From Porticoccus sp963974675 (GTDB lineage Bacteria; Pseudomonadota; Gammaproteobacteria; Pseudomonadales; Porticoccaceae): a stretch of 64,000 nucleotides of DNA. The notes under the pieces are model-generated. The model did no database searches. It saw only the letters and a program-made list of their open reading frames with translations, and was not told the origin of the DNA. The stretch covers positions 44,891 through 108,890 of the forward strand of contig CAXBDQ010000005.1 of NCBI GenBank assembly GCA_963974675.1, read 5' to 3'. A program made the position numbers and the translations under genes. The first letter of the stretch is position 1, and every line of letters starts with the position of its first letter. Shown piece after piece: positions 24,993 to 34,130 of the stretch.

Positions 24993-25877
24993 ATGCATAG
25001 TAACAGCGGCCGGGTCGATCGCCGCCTCACTATCCTACTGTTGGGTATGGCCGGTGCAACAGCCCTGTTGCTGGCGCTAATTATGCTGTTTTTGCTGAGC
25101 GAGGCTTGGCCCTTTTTTGCCAACCGCTGGCGGGATGGCTCATGGCTGCAGTTGTTCTACAGCCAAAACTGGTATCCGCTGGAAGGCCAGTTTGGCATGG
25201 CCCCCATGATATTGTCGTCGCTGGCGGTGACGGTGGGCGCAGTTGCTTTAGCCTTGCCGCTGGGTTTGGGTAGTGCCATTTTCCTGCAATTTTATGCATC
25301 GCCTCGATCGGCACAAAGCTTTCGTCTGCTATTAAATGTGTTGGCGGGTATACCCTCAGTGGTGTTCGGTTTGTGGGGCTTAACGCGCTTGGTGCCGCTA
25401 ATTACCAGCTGGCAACCGCCGGGGGCTTCGATGCTGGCGGCGATAGTGGTGTTGACGTTAATGATTCTACCAACCATTGCCCTGACCAGCGCTTCCTCCT
25501 TAGCCAGTGTACCTAGGGAACTGCTGGCTGGCAGCATGGCGCTGGGGCTGCGCCGCAACACCCAAATTCTGCATATCATCCTACCCGCTGCCCGAGCCGG
25601 GATTAGCAGCGGCGTGCTGCTTGCCACGGCGCGCGCACTGGGTGAAACCTTAGCGGTGCTGATGGTGGCCGGCAATGTAGTACAAAACCCGTCCGGCTTG
25701 TTTGAACCCGTACGCGTGCTAACGGCCAATATTGCGCTGGAGATGGCCTATGCTATGGGGGATCATCGCGCCAGCCTGTTTGCGTCCGGGTTGTTGCTGA
25801 CGGTTCTGGTTTGGCTGCTCTCTTGGTTCGCGCATCACGTGAGCCGTGCTAACAAACAGGAGCGGCAGCATGGCTGA
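24993..25877 (+). CDS. pstC: phosphate ABC transporter permease PstC
   Basis: A 294-residue permease with six predicted helices. The binding-protein-dependent transport signature is visible as ELLAGSMALGLRRNTQILHIILPAA (residues near 180; the EAA loop that contacts PstB), along with LLNVLAGIPSVVFGLWG and ARALGETLAVLMVAGNV. It forms the inner-membrane pore with PstA. The start ATG lies 20 bases after the pstS stop; the stop overlaps pstA by 8 bases. Sequence here is visibly richer in G+C than the flanking housekeeping genes. Confidence 0.93.
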   Translation: MHSNSGRVDRRLTILLLGMAGATALLLALIMLFLLSEAWPFFANRWRDGSWLQLFYSQNWYPLEGQFGMAPMILSSLAVTVGAVALALPLGLGSAIFLQFYASPRSAQSFRLLLNVLAGIPSVVFGLWGLTRLVPLITSWQPPGASMLAAIVVLTLMILPTIALTSASSLASVPRELLAGSMALGLRRNTQILHIILPAARAGISSGVLLATARALGETLAVLMVAGNVVQNPSGLFEPVRVLTANIALEMAYAMGDHRASLFASGLLLTVLVWLLSWFAHHVSRANKQERQHG

Positions 25878-26703
25878 CCGCGTATTTAGCTGGTTGCTAT
25901 TAGCTTGCGCCCTGCTGGTGGCGTCCGCACTGCTGTGGGTACTGAGCGATGTGGTGCTGCAAGGCACTGCCCATTTTAGCTGGCAGTTTCTGTTTGCCGC
26001 GCCTATAGATGCTGGCCGTGCCGGCGGCATCGCCCCGATATTGGTTTCTACGCTATGGCTATTACTGATTGCACTCACCGTTGCCTTGCCCTTGGGGCTG
26101 GGCGTCGCCATATGGCTATCAGAATTTGCCCACGGTAATAGTCGCTTTGCCAGCAGCACCGGCATCACACTGGATATTTTGGCTGGCGTGCCCTCTATTG
26201 TTTACGGTCTATTTGGCAACGCTTTTTTCAGCATTTACTTAGGCTTAGGCTTTTCCCTATTGTCCGGTGGTTTGACCCTAGCCTGCATGATAGTGCCGGT
26301 ATTTGTACGCACCTGCGAAGCTGGTTTACGCGCAGTTAACGACGATTGGCGACGAGGTGCATTGGCGTTGGGGATGACGCGCAGCACCGCCATTTGGCAC
26401 ATAGTGCTGCCAGCCGCACGCCCCGCCATTGTCGCCGGCCTGATTCTTAGTATTGGCCGAGCCACAGCCGAAACGGCGGCGCTTTTGTTCACCAGTGGTT
26501 ATGTTGACCGCATGCCGGGATCGTTACTGGATTCGGGCCGGGCACTGGCGGTGCATATCTATGATTTATCGATGAATGTCACCGGCGGCGACGGCGCAGC
26601 CTACGCCTCGGCGTTAGTACTGGTAACGTTGATTATTGTGCTCAACACCTTGGCGCAAAGCCTAGTGGACAACTGGTTTAAACGGAGGCTGCAAATAGCA
26701 TGA
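25870..26703 (+). CDS. pstA: phosphate ABC transporter permease PstA
   Basis: A 277-residue six-helix permease paired with PstC. Family markers are TLDILAGVPSIVYGLFG, RRGALALGMTRSTAIWHIVLPAA (EAA loop) and RATAETAALLFTSG. Start ATG 25870 has AGGAGC upstream; an earlier ATG at 25846 would add eight residues inside pstC. The ATG of pstB lies inside its last codons (4-base overlap), so pstC-A-B are tightly coupled. Confidence 0.93.
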   Translation: MADRVFSWLLLACALLVASALLWVLSDVVLQGTAHFSWQFLFAAPIDAGRAGGIAPILVSTLWLLLIALTVALPLGLGVAIWLSEFAHGNSRFASSTGITLDILAGVPSIVYGLFGNAFFSIYLGLGFSLLSGGLTLACMIVPVFVRTCEAGLRAVNDDWRRGALALGMTRSTAIWHIVLPAARPAIVAGLILSIGRATAETAALLFTSGYVDRMPGSLLDSGRALAVHIYDLSMNVTGGDGAAYASALVLVTLIIVLNTLAQSLVDNWFKRRLQIA

Positions 26704-27533
26704 ATAGACCAAAAGAAAGCATCTATACTTTGGGGGAAATCGAACAAGGCGCACCCTGCTGTGTGCCCGAACCCCATTTACAGATACAGGATCTTACTGT
26801 GAATTACGGCGCAAAGACCGTACTCTCGCAAGTATCCCTTGATATTTACAAGGGCTGCATCACCGCATTAATTGGCCCGTCCGGTTGCGGCAAGACCAGC
26901 TTTCTCTCAACCCTAAACCGGCTCACTGACCATCATCCGAATGCGCACGTCAGCGGGAGGATTCTGTTCGACCGCCAGGACCTGCTGCACGATCCCGTAG
27001 ATACCCTCAAGCTCAGACGTCGGATCGGCATGATTTTTCAAAAGCCCAATCCGTTTCCGTTATCTATTTGGCGCAATCTGGAGCTTCCGTTAAAAGAGCA
27101 CGGTGTGCGCGACCGTCATGAGCGACATCGAAAAATAGAACAAGCACTGAAAGACGTAGGCCTCTGGGATGAAGTGTTCGACCGCTTGCAAACCTCCGCC
27201 ATGGCTTTGTCTGGTGGCCAGCAACAGCGACTGTGCATTGCCCGCGCATTGGTACTGGAGCCGGAAATCCTGTTGATGGACGAGCCCTGCAGTGCCCTCG
27301 ACCCTATTGCTTCTGCGGTGGTAGAAGAATTAATTCTGTGCTTGCGCGGGCGTTATACTGTGGTCATCGTTACCCACAATCTGGCCCAAGCCCGACGCGT
27401 GGCCAATTATGCAGGCTTTTTCTGGATGACTGAGCGGGTCGGCAAGTTAATCGAGTTTGGCCAATGCCAGCATTTATTCGAAGCGCCGATACACGCATTA
27501 ACGGCCGCTTATATATCAGGTGCTCGAGGATAG
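26700..27533 (+). CDS. pstB: phosphate ABC transporter ATP-binding protein PstB
   Basis: A 277-residue ATPase: Walker A GPSGCGKTS (about residues 61-69), Q-loop GMIFQKPNPFPLS, ABC signature LSGGQQQRLCIARAL, Walker B ILLMDEPCSALDP and switch VTHNLAQARRVA. NPFP in the Q-loop region is diagnostic for PstB. It has an unusual 28-residue N-terminal extension before the ABC core. No phoU, phoB or phoR follows in the window; instead a cysteine hydrolase gene starts 4 bases later. Substrate is phosphate by family; arsenate is a known contaminant of such systems. Confidence 0.94.
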   Translation: MNRPKESIYTLGEIEQGAPCCVPEPHLQIQDLTVNYGAKTVLSQVSLDIYKGCITALIGPSGCGKTSFLSTLNRLTDHHPNAHVSGRILFDRQDLLHDPVDTLKLRRRIGMIFQKPNPFPLSIWRNLELPLKEHGVRDRHERHRKIEQALKDVGLWDEVFDRLQTSAMALSGGQQQRLCIARALVLEPEILLMDEPCSALDPIASAVVEELILCLRGRYTVVIVTHNLAQARRVANYAGFFWMTERVGKLIEFGQCQHLFEAPIHALTAAYISGARG

Positions 27534-27537
27534 TCAG

Positions 27538-28299
27538 ATGGAAAAAGGCTTGTCGGTTTTGGGAAGCATGCTGGCCCGTTACCTGAATAAGGTATCACAC
27601 CAGCATGGCCATATGCCCGTGCATACATCCGATCAATTACTGGCTACGCTGCAGCCAGGCGATGTCCTGCTGGTAGAGGGCAATCGGCGCATCAGCACTG
27701 CCATCAAATACCTGACACAATCAACCTGGTCGCATGCCGCCTTATTTATCGGCATAGAGCATGGTTTCACTCTGCCATCCCACCACTGTTTTGTTGAAGC
27801 GAATACTCTGGATGGCGTGCGCACGGTCGGAATCGATGAATTCCGAGGGTTGAATACCCGCATCTGCCGTCCAATCGACCTTTCTTCAGTAGATTGCCAA
27901 CGCGTCATTGGCCATGCCATGGCACGACTGGGCCAACAATACGACTTGCGTAATGTGTGGGACCTGGCCCGCTACCTGATTGCTACGCCGCCAGTACCGC
28001 AGGCTTATCGAAGACGCATGATTGCGCTGGGTTCAGGCGATCCATCACGAGCCATTTGCTCTTCGATGATAGCTCAGGCATTCCAGTCCATTCATTATCC
28101 CATACTGCCTCTTGTGGAACATCAGTCGACGGACTCACCGTCATGTCCCGGCTGTATCGAAGAAATCCTCCACATAAGGCACCATAGTTTATTTGCTCCG
28201 CGTGATTTCGATATCTCTCCTTATTTCCAAGTGTTCAAGGTTGGGTTAGCCATCGGTTTCGATTACCAGTCCCTGCACTGGGCCGACTCGCCTGAATAG
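27538..28299 (+). CDS. YiiX/NlpC-P60-like cysteine hydrolase
   Basis: A 253-residue protein of the permuted papain-like (YiiX/YebB, NlpC/P60 superfamily) group: LQPGDVLLVEGNRRIS at about residues 37-52, then STWSHAALFIG with the likely catalytic H, and AICSSMIAQAF with the likely catalytic C. Such enzymes act on lipids, peptides or cell-wall links, and several are acyl/lipid hydrolases. ATG 27538 has GAGGA 7 bases upstream; a GTG at 27520 is an alternative. It starts 4 bases after pstB and so belongs to that operon, an unusual companion for a phosphate transporter. No signal peptide is visible. Confidence 0.8.
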   Translation: MEKGLSVLGSMLARYLNKVSHQHGHMPVHTSDQLLATLQPGDVLLVEGNRRISTAIKYLTQSTWSHAALFIGIEHGFTLPSHHCFVEANTLDGVRTVGIDEFRGLNTRICRPIDLSSVDCQRVIGHAMARLGQQYDLRNVWDLARYLIATPPVPQAYRRRMIALGSGDPSRAICSSMIAQAFQSIHYPILPLVEHQSTDSPSCPGCIEEILHIRHHSLFAPRDFDISPYFQVFKVGLAIGFDYQSLHWADSPE

Positions 28300-28520
28300 C
28301 AATGGAGACATCGCGACCGTTATTCATTTGCCGGCAGTTTGCAAAAAACCTTGCCCTGCCTACCCATGCGAGGCAAACACGCTGAGGCGCTTTTAAATAG
28401 CTGTTTTTGGTGGTTGTTCTACAACCTCGTCCTAAAAAAACGAACAGTAGGACTGGGGATACATTATTTTATTTATGCCGTTTTTGTACCGTCTCGCTGA
28501 GTCACCAATTTGGAGTGACT

Positions 28521-28661
28521 ATGAATATACAAAGAGGGATGGGATGTACAAATCAAGAACTCTGTGATCAGATCGGAGCTGTGCTAGATTATTCATTTCT
28601 AGGATTGTTTATTTGGTTTGTGGTTTATGTCATTGTTGAAGTGGCTAAAAGCAAAAAATAA
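28521..28661 (+). CDS. small single-helix membrane protein, unknown
   Basis: A 46-residue peptide: NIQRGMGCTNQELCDQIG then one helix (LDYSFLGLFIWFVVYVIVEVA) and a lysine-rich tail, indicating an N-out/C-in single-span protein. GGAG sits 4-8 bases before the ATG at 28521, a good ribosome site. Not recognised as any family. The open frame extends upstream to 28407, without a ribosome site. Two cysteines precede the helix. Confidence 0.5.
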   Translation: MNIQRGMGCTNQELCDQIGAVLDYSFLGLFIWFVVYVIVEVAKSKK

Positions 28662-29082
28662 CTTTACATTTTTTTGGTAGATCTTCGATCACCAAAAAGA
28701 AGATTTACCTAACACTTGATACATCGTAGCTTTCCTCTCTTTCTTTCCCCCTTACTCTCCCCCCTGAGATGTCAGGTATTGCGTAACATTGGCGCTTTAC
28801 GCAGCATTACCTCAATTGGTTTTTCTGATCAAATAACATGCAGCCCGCTACATCTTCCAGGCTAGTGTTACTGAGCACTTAGTGCCTATATTTAGCGGGG
28901 TAAATTGATATATTGGTCTAGAGATTTTGCACTATTCAGCCGGCCAACAGCTTACAATAAATCCTTTTTTATCAATATCTTGATATTTTATTGGCGAGGA
29001 TGGCTTAGTATAATCGTCCACTATTCTAGGGTTGGCTGACTTGTAATCTGATTGTGCAGCTTTCAGTTTTTTAGGAAGAATT
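28662..29082. other. intergenic region before the K+/H+ antiporter
   Basis: About 420 AT-rich bases without a gene. A hairpin at 28672-28696 (TTTTTGGT-a-GATC, loop TTC, GATC-ACCAAAAA) could end transcription of the small membrane protein gene, though no T-tract follows the right arm. Nothing else recognised. Confidence 0.35.
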
Positions 29083-30810
29083 ATGACAATAGAACTAACG
29101 TACCAATACATTTTTGGCGCAGCTAGCCTAGCTTTGCTTTGCGTCGTTGCCAGTGTGTTAACACGCCGTATTGGAGCCCCGATTCTATTGGTATTTTTAG
29201 TTGTGGGAATGCTGGTAGGCGAAGAAGGTCCGGGGGGATTTAAGTTTGACGATTTCAGTTTGGCCTTCCTGCTGGGCAATATAGCCCTGGCTATAATCAT
29301 TTTTGATGGTGGCCTGGGAACGCAAAAAGATACTTTTCGCGTCAGCCTAAAACCTGCCCTATCTCTTGCCACTGTTGGGGTGCTGATCACTGCCGGCATT
29401 ACTGGCTACGCAGCCTATTGGGTGCTTGGGCTACCTTGGCAAGAGGCGCTTTTGATAGGTGCTATTGTCGGTTCTACTGATGCTGCTGCAGTTTTTGGGC
29501 TACTTAGAAATGCAGGTTTTGAGTTAAAGGAACGTACTGGCGCAACCCTTGAGATTGAATCGGGGTCGAATGACCCCATGGCTATTTTCCTTACGATTAC
29601 TCTCGTGCAGGTGTTGCAAGTTCAGGGTGATGGCAATAAAGGCTGGACTATTTTTAGTGAGCTTCTTCAGCAGATGGGTTTAGGTTTGGCTATCGGTTTT
29701 ACGGGTGGCTACCTACTTGTTCAGCTATTAAAAAAATTATCACTGTCTTCTTCATCCTACCCGCTGCTGGCTTTAGCGGGTGCTATTAGTCTTTTCGGTT
29801 TAACAACCATGTGGGATGGCAGCGGGTTTCTGGCTATCTTTATTGTCGGCGTCATGATTGGCAATACGCCATTACCTTACAGCAACGATATTCACCGATT
29901 TCATGATGGCATATCCTGGCTAAGCCAGATTGGCATGTTTTTGATGCTAGGTTTACTTGTGACGCCCAGCAATCTTTTGCCTATTATCGTCCCTGCCGTC
30001 TCTATAGCCTTTGTACTTATTTTTATATCAAGGCCATTGGCAGTAGTGGTTTCTTTGTTGCCCTTTCACTTCCCATGGCGTGAACAAGTATTTATTGGTT
30101 GGTGCGGACTACGTGGAGCAGTACCGATTATTTTAGCGTTGTTCCCTTCGTTAGCGGGACTAGAACACACCCAAACGTATTTTGACCTAGTGTTTTTTGT
30201 GGTGCTGATCTCACTGGTACTACAAGGCTGGACGATCGCGCCTATGGCCAGATGGCTGGGTATAGATCTGCCGCCAACAGCAAAGGCAGCTGAATGTTTG
30301 CATCTAACGATTAGGCACGAACAAGATAAAGAGTTGTTGGTATATCCGGTGTTAATGGGTAGCCGTGCAGCCGGCATAAGTGTTAAGCGCTTGCCAGTAA
30401 CAGAGGGGAGCCAGATAGTCGGCGTCATTCACCGAGGAATACTACTGCACGACATAGAGCAACGGAAGCTTATCTGCGACGACCAGGTCATCATTCTGGC
30501 GACCAGTAGCGCTAGAGCCACATTGGGTCGCGTATTCGCTCCGCTCGCACACCCCTCTTTCCCTGAAGGCGGCAGCTTTTTTGGTGAGTTTGTGTTGCAT
30601 CCAGAGACCAAGCTGTCAGAAATTGCCCAGGCCTATGGTTTCGATGTGGATGCACGCAATGCAGAATTGACCGTCAAAAATTATCTTGCCAAAAAGTTTC
30701 ATGGCAAGCCGGTTGTTGGGGATTATGCCAAGCTGGGGCCGGTAAAACTTATTGTAAGGGAAATTAAAGGCGTTAATATTGAGTCTGTTGGCTTGAAGTT
30801 AAGAGCATAA
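29083..30810 (+). CDS. potassium/proton antiporter (CvrA/NhaP2 family)
   Basis: A 575-residue CPA1 antiporter of the same length as E. coli CvrA. The membrane part (residues 1-390, about 12-13 helices) has GAPILLVFLVVGMLVGEEG, LALAIIIFDGGLGT, IVGSTDAAAVFGLL (ion-binding D) and ESGSNDPMAIFL. A TrkA-C/RCK-C domain follows (about 400-480), then a C-terminal CorC/HlyC-like domain. It exchanges cytoplasmic K+ or Na+ for H+ and supports volume and pH control. The start ATG has AGGAAG upstream. Monocistronic. Confidence 0.93.
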   Translation: MTIELTYQYIFGAASLALLCVVASVLTRRIGAPILLVFLVVGMLVGEEGPGGFKFDDFSLAFLLGNIALAIIIFDGGLGTQKDTFRVSLKPALSLATVGVLITAGITGYAAYWVLGLPWQEALLIGAIVGSTDAAAVFGLLRNAGFELKERTGATLEIESGSNDPMAIFLTITLVQVLQVQGDGNKGWTIFSELLQQMGLGLAIGFTGGYLLVQLLKKLSLSSSSYPLLALAGAISLFGLTTMWDGSGFLAIFIVGVMIGNTPLPYSNDIHRFHDGISWLSQIGMFLMLGLLVTPSNLLPIIVPAVSIAFVLIFISRPLAVVVSLLPFHFPWREQVFIGWCGLRGAVPIILALFPSLAGLEHTQTYFDLVFFVVLISLVLQGWTIAPMARWLGIDLPPTAKAAECLHLTIRHEQDKELLVYPVLMGSRAAGISVKRLPVTEGSQIVGVIHRGILLHDIEQRKLICDDQVIILATSSARATLGRVFAPLAHPSFPEGGSFFGEFVLHPETKLSEIAQAYGFDVDARNAELTVKNYLAKKFHGKPVVGDYAKLGPVKLIVREIKGVNIESVGLKLRA

Positions 30811-31018
30811 AAATAGGCAATAACGCAATTTAACCTCAGTATTTTTTATCAGGGTTAATACCCCATAGCCGAGATTATATTAAGTAAAGAGAGCTGTTAT
30901 AGCAGTGCAAAATGACTCTGTATTGCTATCACATTGTTTGATCATGGCTTTTAGTCATCGCTCCATTTTTTAAACTATTATTCAATATTACTCCCGCTGC
31001 ACTAAAGGAAAATCATAA

Positions 31019-31200
31019 TTATTTTTCATTAAAAACGGTAAAAACATCGTCCAATTTATAGCTGTTTCGCTGGTCGTCTCCCAAAATACCAACCGACCTC
31101 AAGCCTCTGTTTTTACCCGTCTCCACCAAAACCTTACTTCCTGTATTCATGCTTTCAGTGCCATCGTTGATAAAGATTTGGTATCCTGCTGGTTTGTCAT
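31019..31200 (-). pseudogene. short frameshifted gene remnant, unknown
   Basis: The minus-strand frame from 31225 to TAA at 31019 encodes PAGYQIFINDGTESMNTGSK, then VLVETGKNRGLRSVGILGDD and a short end, with a natural amino-acid mix but no start codon. A strong ribosome site GGAGG lies 5 bases before an ATG at 31200, which is in another frame and stops after 17 codons. One base change near the start would join MTN to KPAGYQIF. I do not recognise the family. Confidence 0.4.
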
Positions 31201-31345
31201 TATCCCTCCTTCTAACTAGGTGGTTTCAACCAGTTGCTAGTTAATGAGTTAGACCGCGATCAAGTTTGAAAGTGTAACGTTTAGAGATAATCTATTTAAG
31301 TACCAAAAAATGTCACACTTATTTTGCGTGAAAACACGATATTTA

Positions 31346-31376
31346 TTGAAATTTCGCGAGCTTACAACTCTATAGA
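31346..31376 (+). promoter_or_regulatory. possible sigma-70 promoter of mutS
   Basis: TTGAAA at 31346-31351 and TATAGA at 31371-31376, spaced 19 bases, about 45 bases upstream of the mutS ATG. Spacing is long, so support is weak. Confidence 0.3.
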
Positions 31377-31421
31377 AATATTCGATTAATTAAACAAAAA
31401 ACCTTATAAAACAGCATAATA

Positions 31422-34070
31422 ATGAAAAAAATATCAATAAAACCAGGTGCAATAAATATCGAACACACACCTATGATGCAACAATATCTACGCATCAAAG
31501 CTGCACATCCCAATGAGCTGGTGTTCTACCGCATGGGTGATTTCTACGAGCTGTTTTACGATGATGCCAAGAAGGCCTCGCAGTTAATGGATGTAACCCT
31601 CACCGCTCGAGGCAAGTCCGGCGGCAACCCCATTCCTATGGCAGGAATTCCCTACCATGCTGCAGAGGGCTATTTGGCTAAGCTGGTGAAGCTTGGTGAA
31701 TCCGTGGCGATTTGTGAACAGATAGGTGACCCTGCCACCAGTAAAGGTCCGGTAGAACGTCAGGTTGTCCGAGTAGTCACGCCGGGCACGATCAGTGATG
31801 AAGCGTTATTAGATGAAAAACGAGATAATCTGCTAGCTGCTGTTGCCCACCATAATGATCAATCTGGCATCACTACTTTTGGTATCGCCACGCTGGATAT
31901 AGGTAGCGGTCGTTTTTTAGTATTGGAAGTGACTGGCACAGAAAGTTTACACAGTGAGCTCCAACGTTTAAGTCCCGCCGAATTATTGGTGAGCGAAGAT
32001 TTTCCTGCTCCTGAAATTATTGATATTTATAAAGGCACGCGCCGTAGGCAGCCTTGGGAGTTCGAACAAGACACCGCTCAACGCCAACTCAACGATCAAT
32101 TTGGCACCAAGGACTTACAAGGGTTTGGTTGCAACCATCTGCCTTTGGCTCTGGCGGCGGCGGGATGTCTGCTGCAATATGCCCGAGAAACCCAGCGTAC
32201 GGCATTACCCCATATTCGTACTATCAACCATGAAAATCGTGATGACAGTGTGATTCTGGATGCGGCCACCAGACACAACCTAGAGCTGGATACAAATCTT
32301 TATGGCGGCCAAGAAAACACCCTGTTATCCGTTTTTGATAACACCTCAACTGCCATGGGCAGCAGGCTGTTATGCCGCTGGATTAACCGCCCATTGCGTA
32401 ACCTAGCCATCTTACAAGGACGACAACAGGCCGTTGCCGCATTACGACTCAATTATTGTTATGAAACACTCACTAATGAGTTAAAAAACATCGGGGATAT
32501 GGAACGTATATTAGGCCGACTCGCCTTACGATCTGCGCGCCCCAGAGATTTAAGCCGACTGCGACAATCCCTAGCTGCCCTACCCGCTATTCAATCCATA
32601 CTGTCTGATTCAAAATCACCGGGTTCAGAATCTACCCGGATTCAACAACTGCTTACCCAAGCGTCTGAATTTCCGGAAACTGTCGATTTACTCCAGAGAG
32701 CACTGATTGAAAACCCACCTGTAGTGATTCGTGATGGCGGTGTTATTGCTGGGGGGTATGATTCCGAATTAGATGAACTTAGAAATATCAGCACCAATGC
32801 CGGACAATTTTTGATTGACTTGGAAGACCGCGAAAAACGAAACACCGGGATTAGCACGTTAAAAGTAGGCTATAACCGAGTTCACGGTTATTACATCGAA
32901 ATATCTCGTGCTCAATCCAACCAAGCACCCGTCGAATATATTCGGCGACAAACACTGAAAAATGCCGAGCGATTTATCACTCCCGAGCTTAAAGAATTTG
33001 AAGACAAAGCGCTTAGTGCCAAAAGCCGTGCGCTGAGCCGTGAAAAAGCACTCTATGAAGCCTTAATTGAGACCCTTAACGAACAATTACTGCCCTTCCA
33101 AGAATGTGCCGCTGCCATATCTGAGCTGGATGTACTCACTAATATGGCAGAACGTGCTGACAGCCTGAATTTAATGCCAGCCACTCTTGTCGAAGAACCT
33201 GGTATCAATGTCACAGCTGGCCGCCACCCTGTTGTAGAACAAGTGCTGGACAACCCTTTTGTCGCCAATGATTTACAACTGGATGATCAACGGCGGATGC
33301 TGATAATTACCGGACCTAATATGGGTGGTAAATCTACTTACATGCGCCAAGCCGCACTAATCGTACTGTTAGCCCACATCGGAAGCTGCGTCCCTGCACA
33401 AGGGGCCACTATCGGCTTGGTTGATCGTATATTTACCCGTATCGGCTCCTCGGATGACTTGGCCGGAGGCCGCTCCACCTTTATGGTAGAAATGACCGAA
33501 ACGGCCAACATTCTTCACAATGCCACCGAACGTAGCTTGGTTTTAATGGATGAAGTAGGCCGAGGCACCAGTACTTTCGATGGGCTATCCCTAGCTTGGG
33601 CTTGCGCCGTACAACTGGCCGAGAAAGTAAAAGCCTTCACACTTTTCGCGACACACTACTTTGAACTCACCAGCTTGCCGGACAAAACCCTTGGCGTAGC
33701 TAACGTCCACCTGGATGCCACGGAATACAAGGATGATATTGTATTTCTGCATACGATTCAGGAGGGTCCAGCCAGTCAAAGCTATGGTATTCAAGTGGCA
33801 AAGTTGGCAGGTATCCCCGCAGAAGTCCTTGCTTTGGCCCGAAAAGAGCTTGCTAGCCTTGAGGCGGGAGCGCACCCTACGGTAAAACCAACATTAACCG
33901 CCGAACCATTTCCAAAAAAACAGTCTGCACCGTTCCAGAGCGAACTATTTGCTGATACTCTCGGTGCGAAAGTACTCGATGCTTTATCCAGCATCGAACC
34001 GGACGAATTGACCCCAAGGGAAGCACTTGATCAGCTCTATGCACTGAAAAAACTTTGCAGCAAAAACTGA
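31422..34070 (+). CDS. mutS: DNA mismatch repair protein MutS
   Basis: An 882-residue MutS. Mismatch-binding domain with FYRMGDFYELF (the F-x-E motif, near residue 40), connector and lever domains, and the ATPase core with Walker A GPNMGGKST (about residue 630), DDLAGGRSTFMVEM, Walker B VLMDEVGRGTSTFDG and ATHYFELT. The C-terminus ends with a helix-turn-helix tetramer region (LTPREALDQLYALKKL). It recognises mispairs and recruits MutL. fdxA follows about 100 bases downstream, the arrangement of Pseudomonas; pncC-recA, normally on its other side, are 26 kb away here. Confidence 0.98.
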   Translation: MKKISIKPGAINIEHTPMMQQYLRIKAAHPNELVFYRMGDFYELFYDDAKKASQLMDVTLTARGKSGGNPIPMAGIPYHAAEGYLAKLVKLGESVAICEQIGDPATSKGPVERQVVRVVTPGTISDEALLDEKRDNLLAAVAHHNDQSGITTFGIATLDIGSGRFLVLEVTGTESLHSELQRLSPAELLVSEDFPAPEIIDIYKGTRRRQPWEFEQDTAQRQLNDQFGTKDLQGFGCNHLPLALAAAGCLLQYARETQRTALPHIRTINHENRDDSVILDAATRHNLELDTNLYGGQENTLLSVFDNTSTAMGSRLLCRWINRPLRNLAILQGRQQAVAALRLNYCYETLTNELKNIGDMERILGRLALRSARPRDLSRLRQSLAALPAIQSILSDSKSPGSESTRIQQLLTQASEFPETVDLLQRALIENPPVVIRDGGVIAGGYDSELDELRNISTNAGQFLIDLEDREKRNTGISTLKVGYNRVHGYYIEISRAQSNQAPVEYIRRQTLKNAERFITPELKEFEDKALSAKSRALSREKALYEALIETLNEQLLPFQECAAAISELDVLTNMAERADSLNLMPATLVEEPGINVTAGRHPVVEQVLDNPFVANDLQLDDQRRMLIITGPNMGGKSTYMRQAALIVLLAHIGSCVPAQGATIGLVDRIFTRIGSSDDLAGGRSTFMVEMTETANILHNATERSLVLMDEVGRGTSTFDGLSLAWACAVQLAEKVKAFTLFATHYFELTSLPDKTLGVANVHLDATEYKDDIVFLHTIQEGPASQSYGIQVAKLAGIPAEVLALARKELASLEAGAHPTVKPTLTAEPFPKKQSAPFQSELFADTLGAKVLDALSSIEPDELTPREALDQLYALKKLCSKN

Positions 34071-34130
34071 TCTCGCTCAAAATTAAATGATATTCAGCAG
34101 TTATTGTTTAAATACAGGAATTGATTTCTG

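Larger units (their letters stand above)
30811..31421. other. intergenic region between the antiporter and mutS
   Basis: About 610 AT-rich bases. The minus strand at 31019-31225 holds an apparent gene remnant, given separately. The last 200 bases upstream of mutS are AT-rich with a weak promoter-like pair. No terminator clearly ends the antiporter gene. Confidence 0.4.

Noticed and set aside
25719..26168. 149-codon minus-strand frame opposite pstC/pstA
   Set aside because: Shadow of G+C-rich permease genes; low-complexity composition rich in R, P, A and S.
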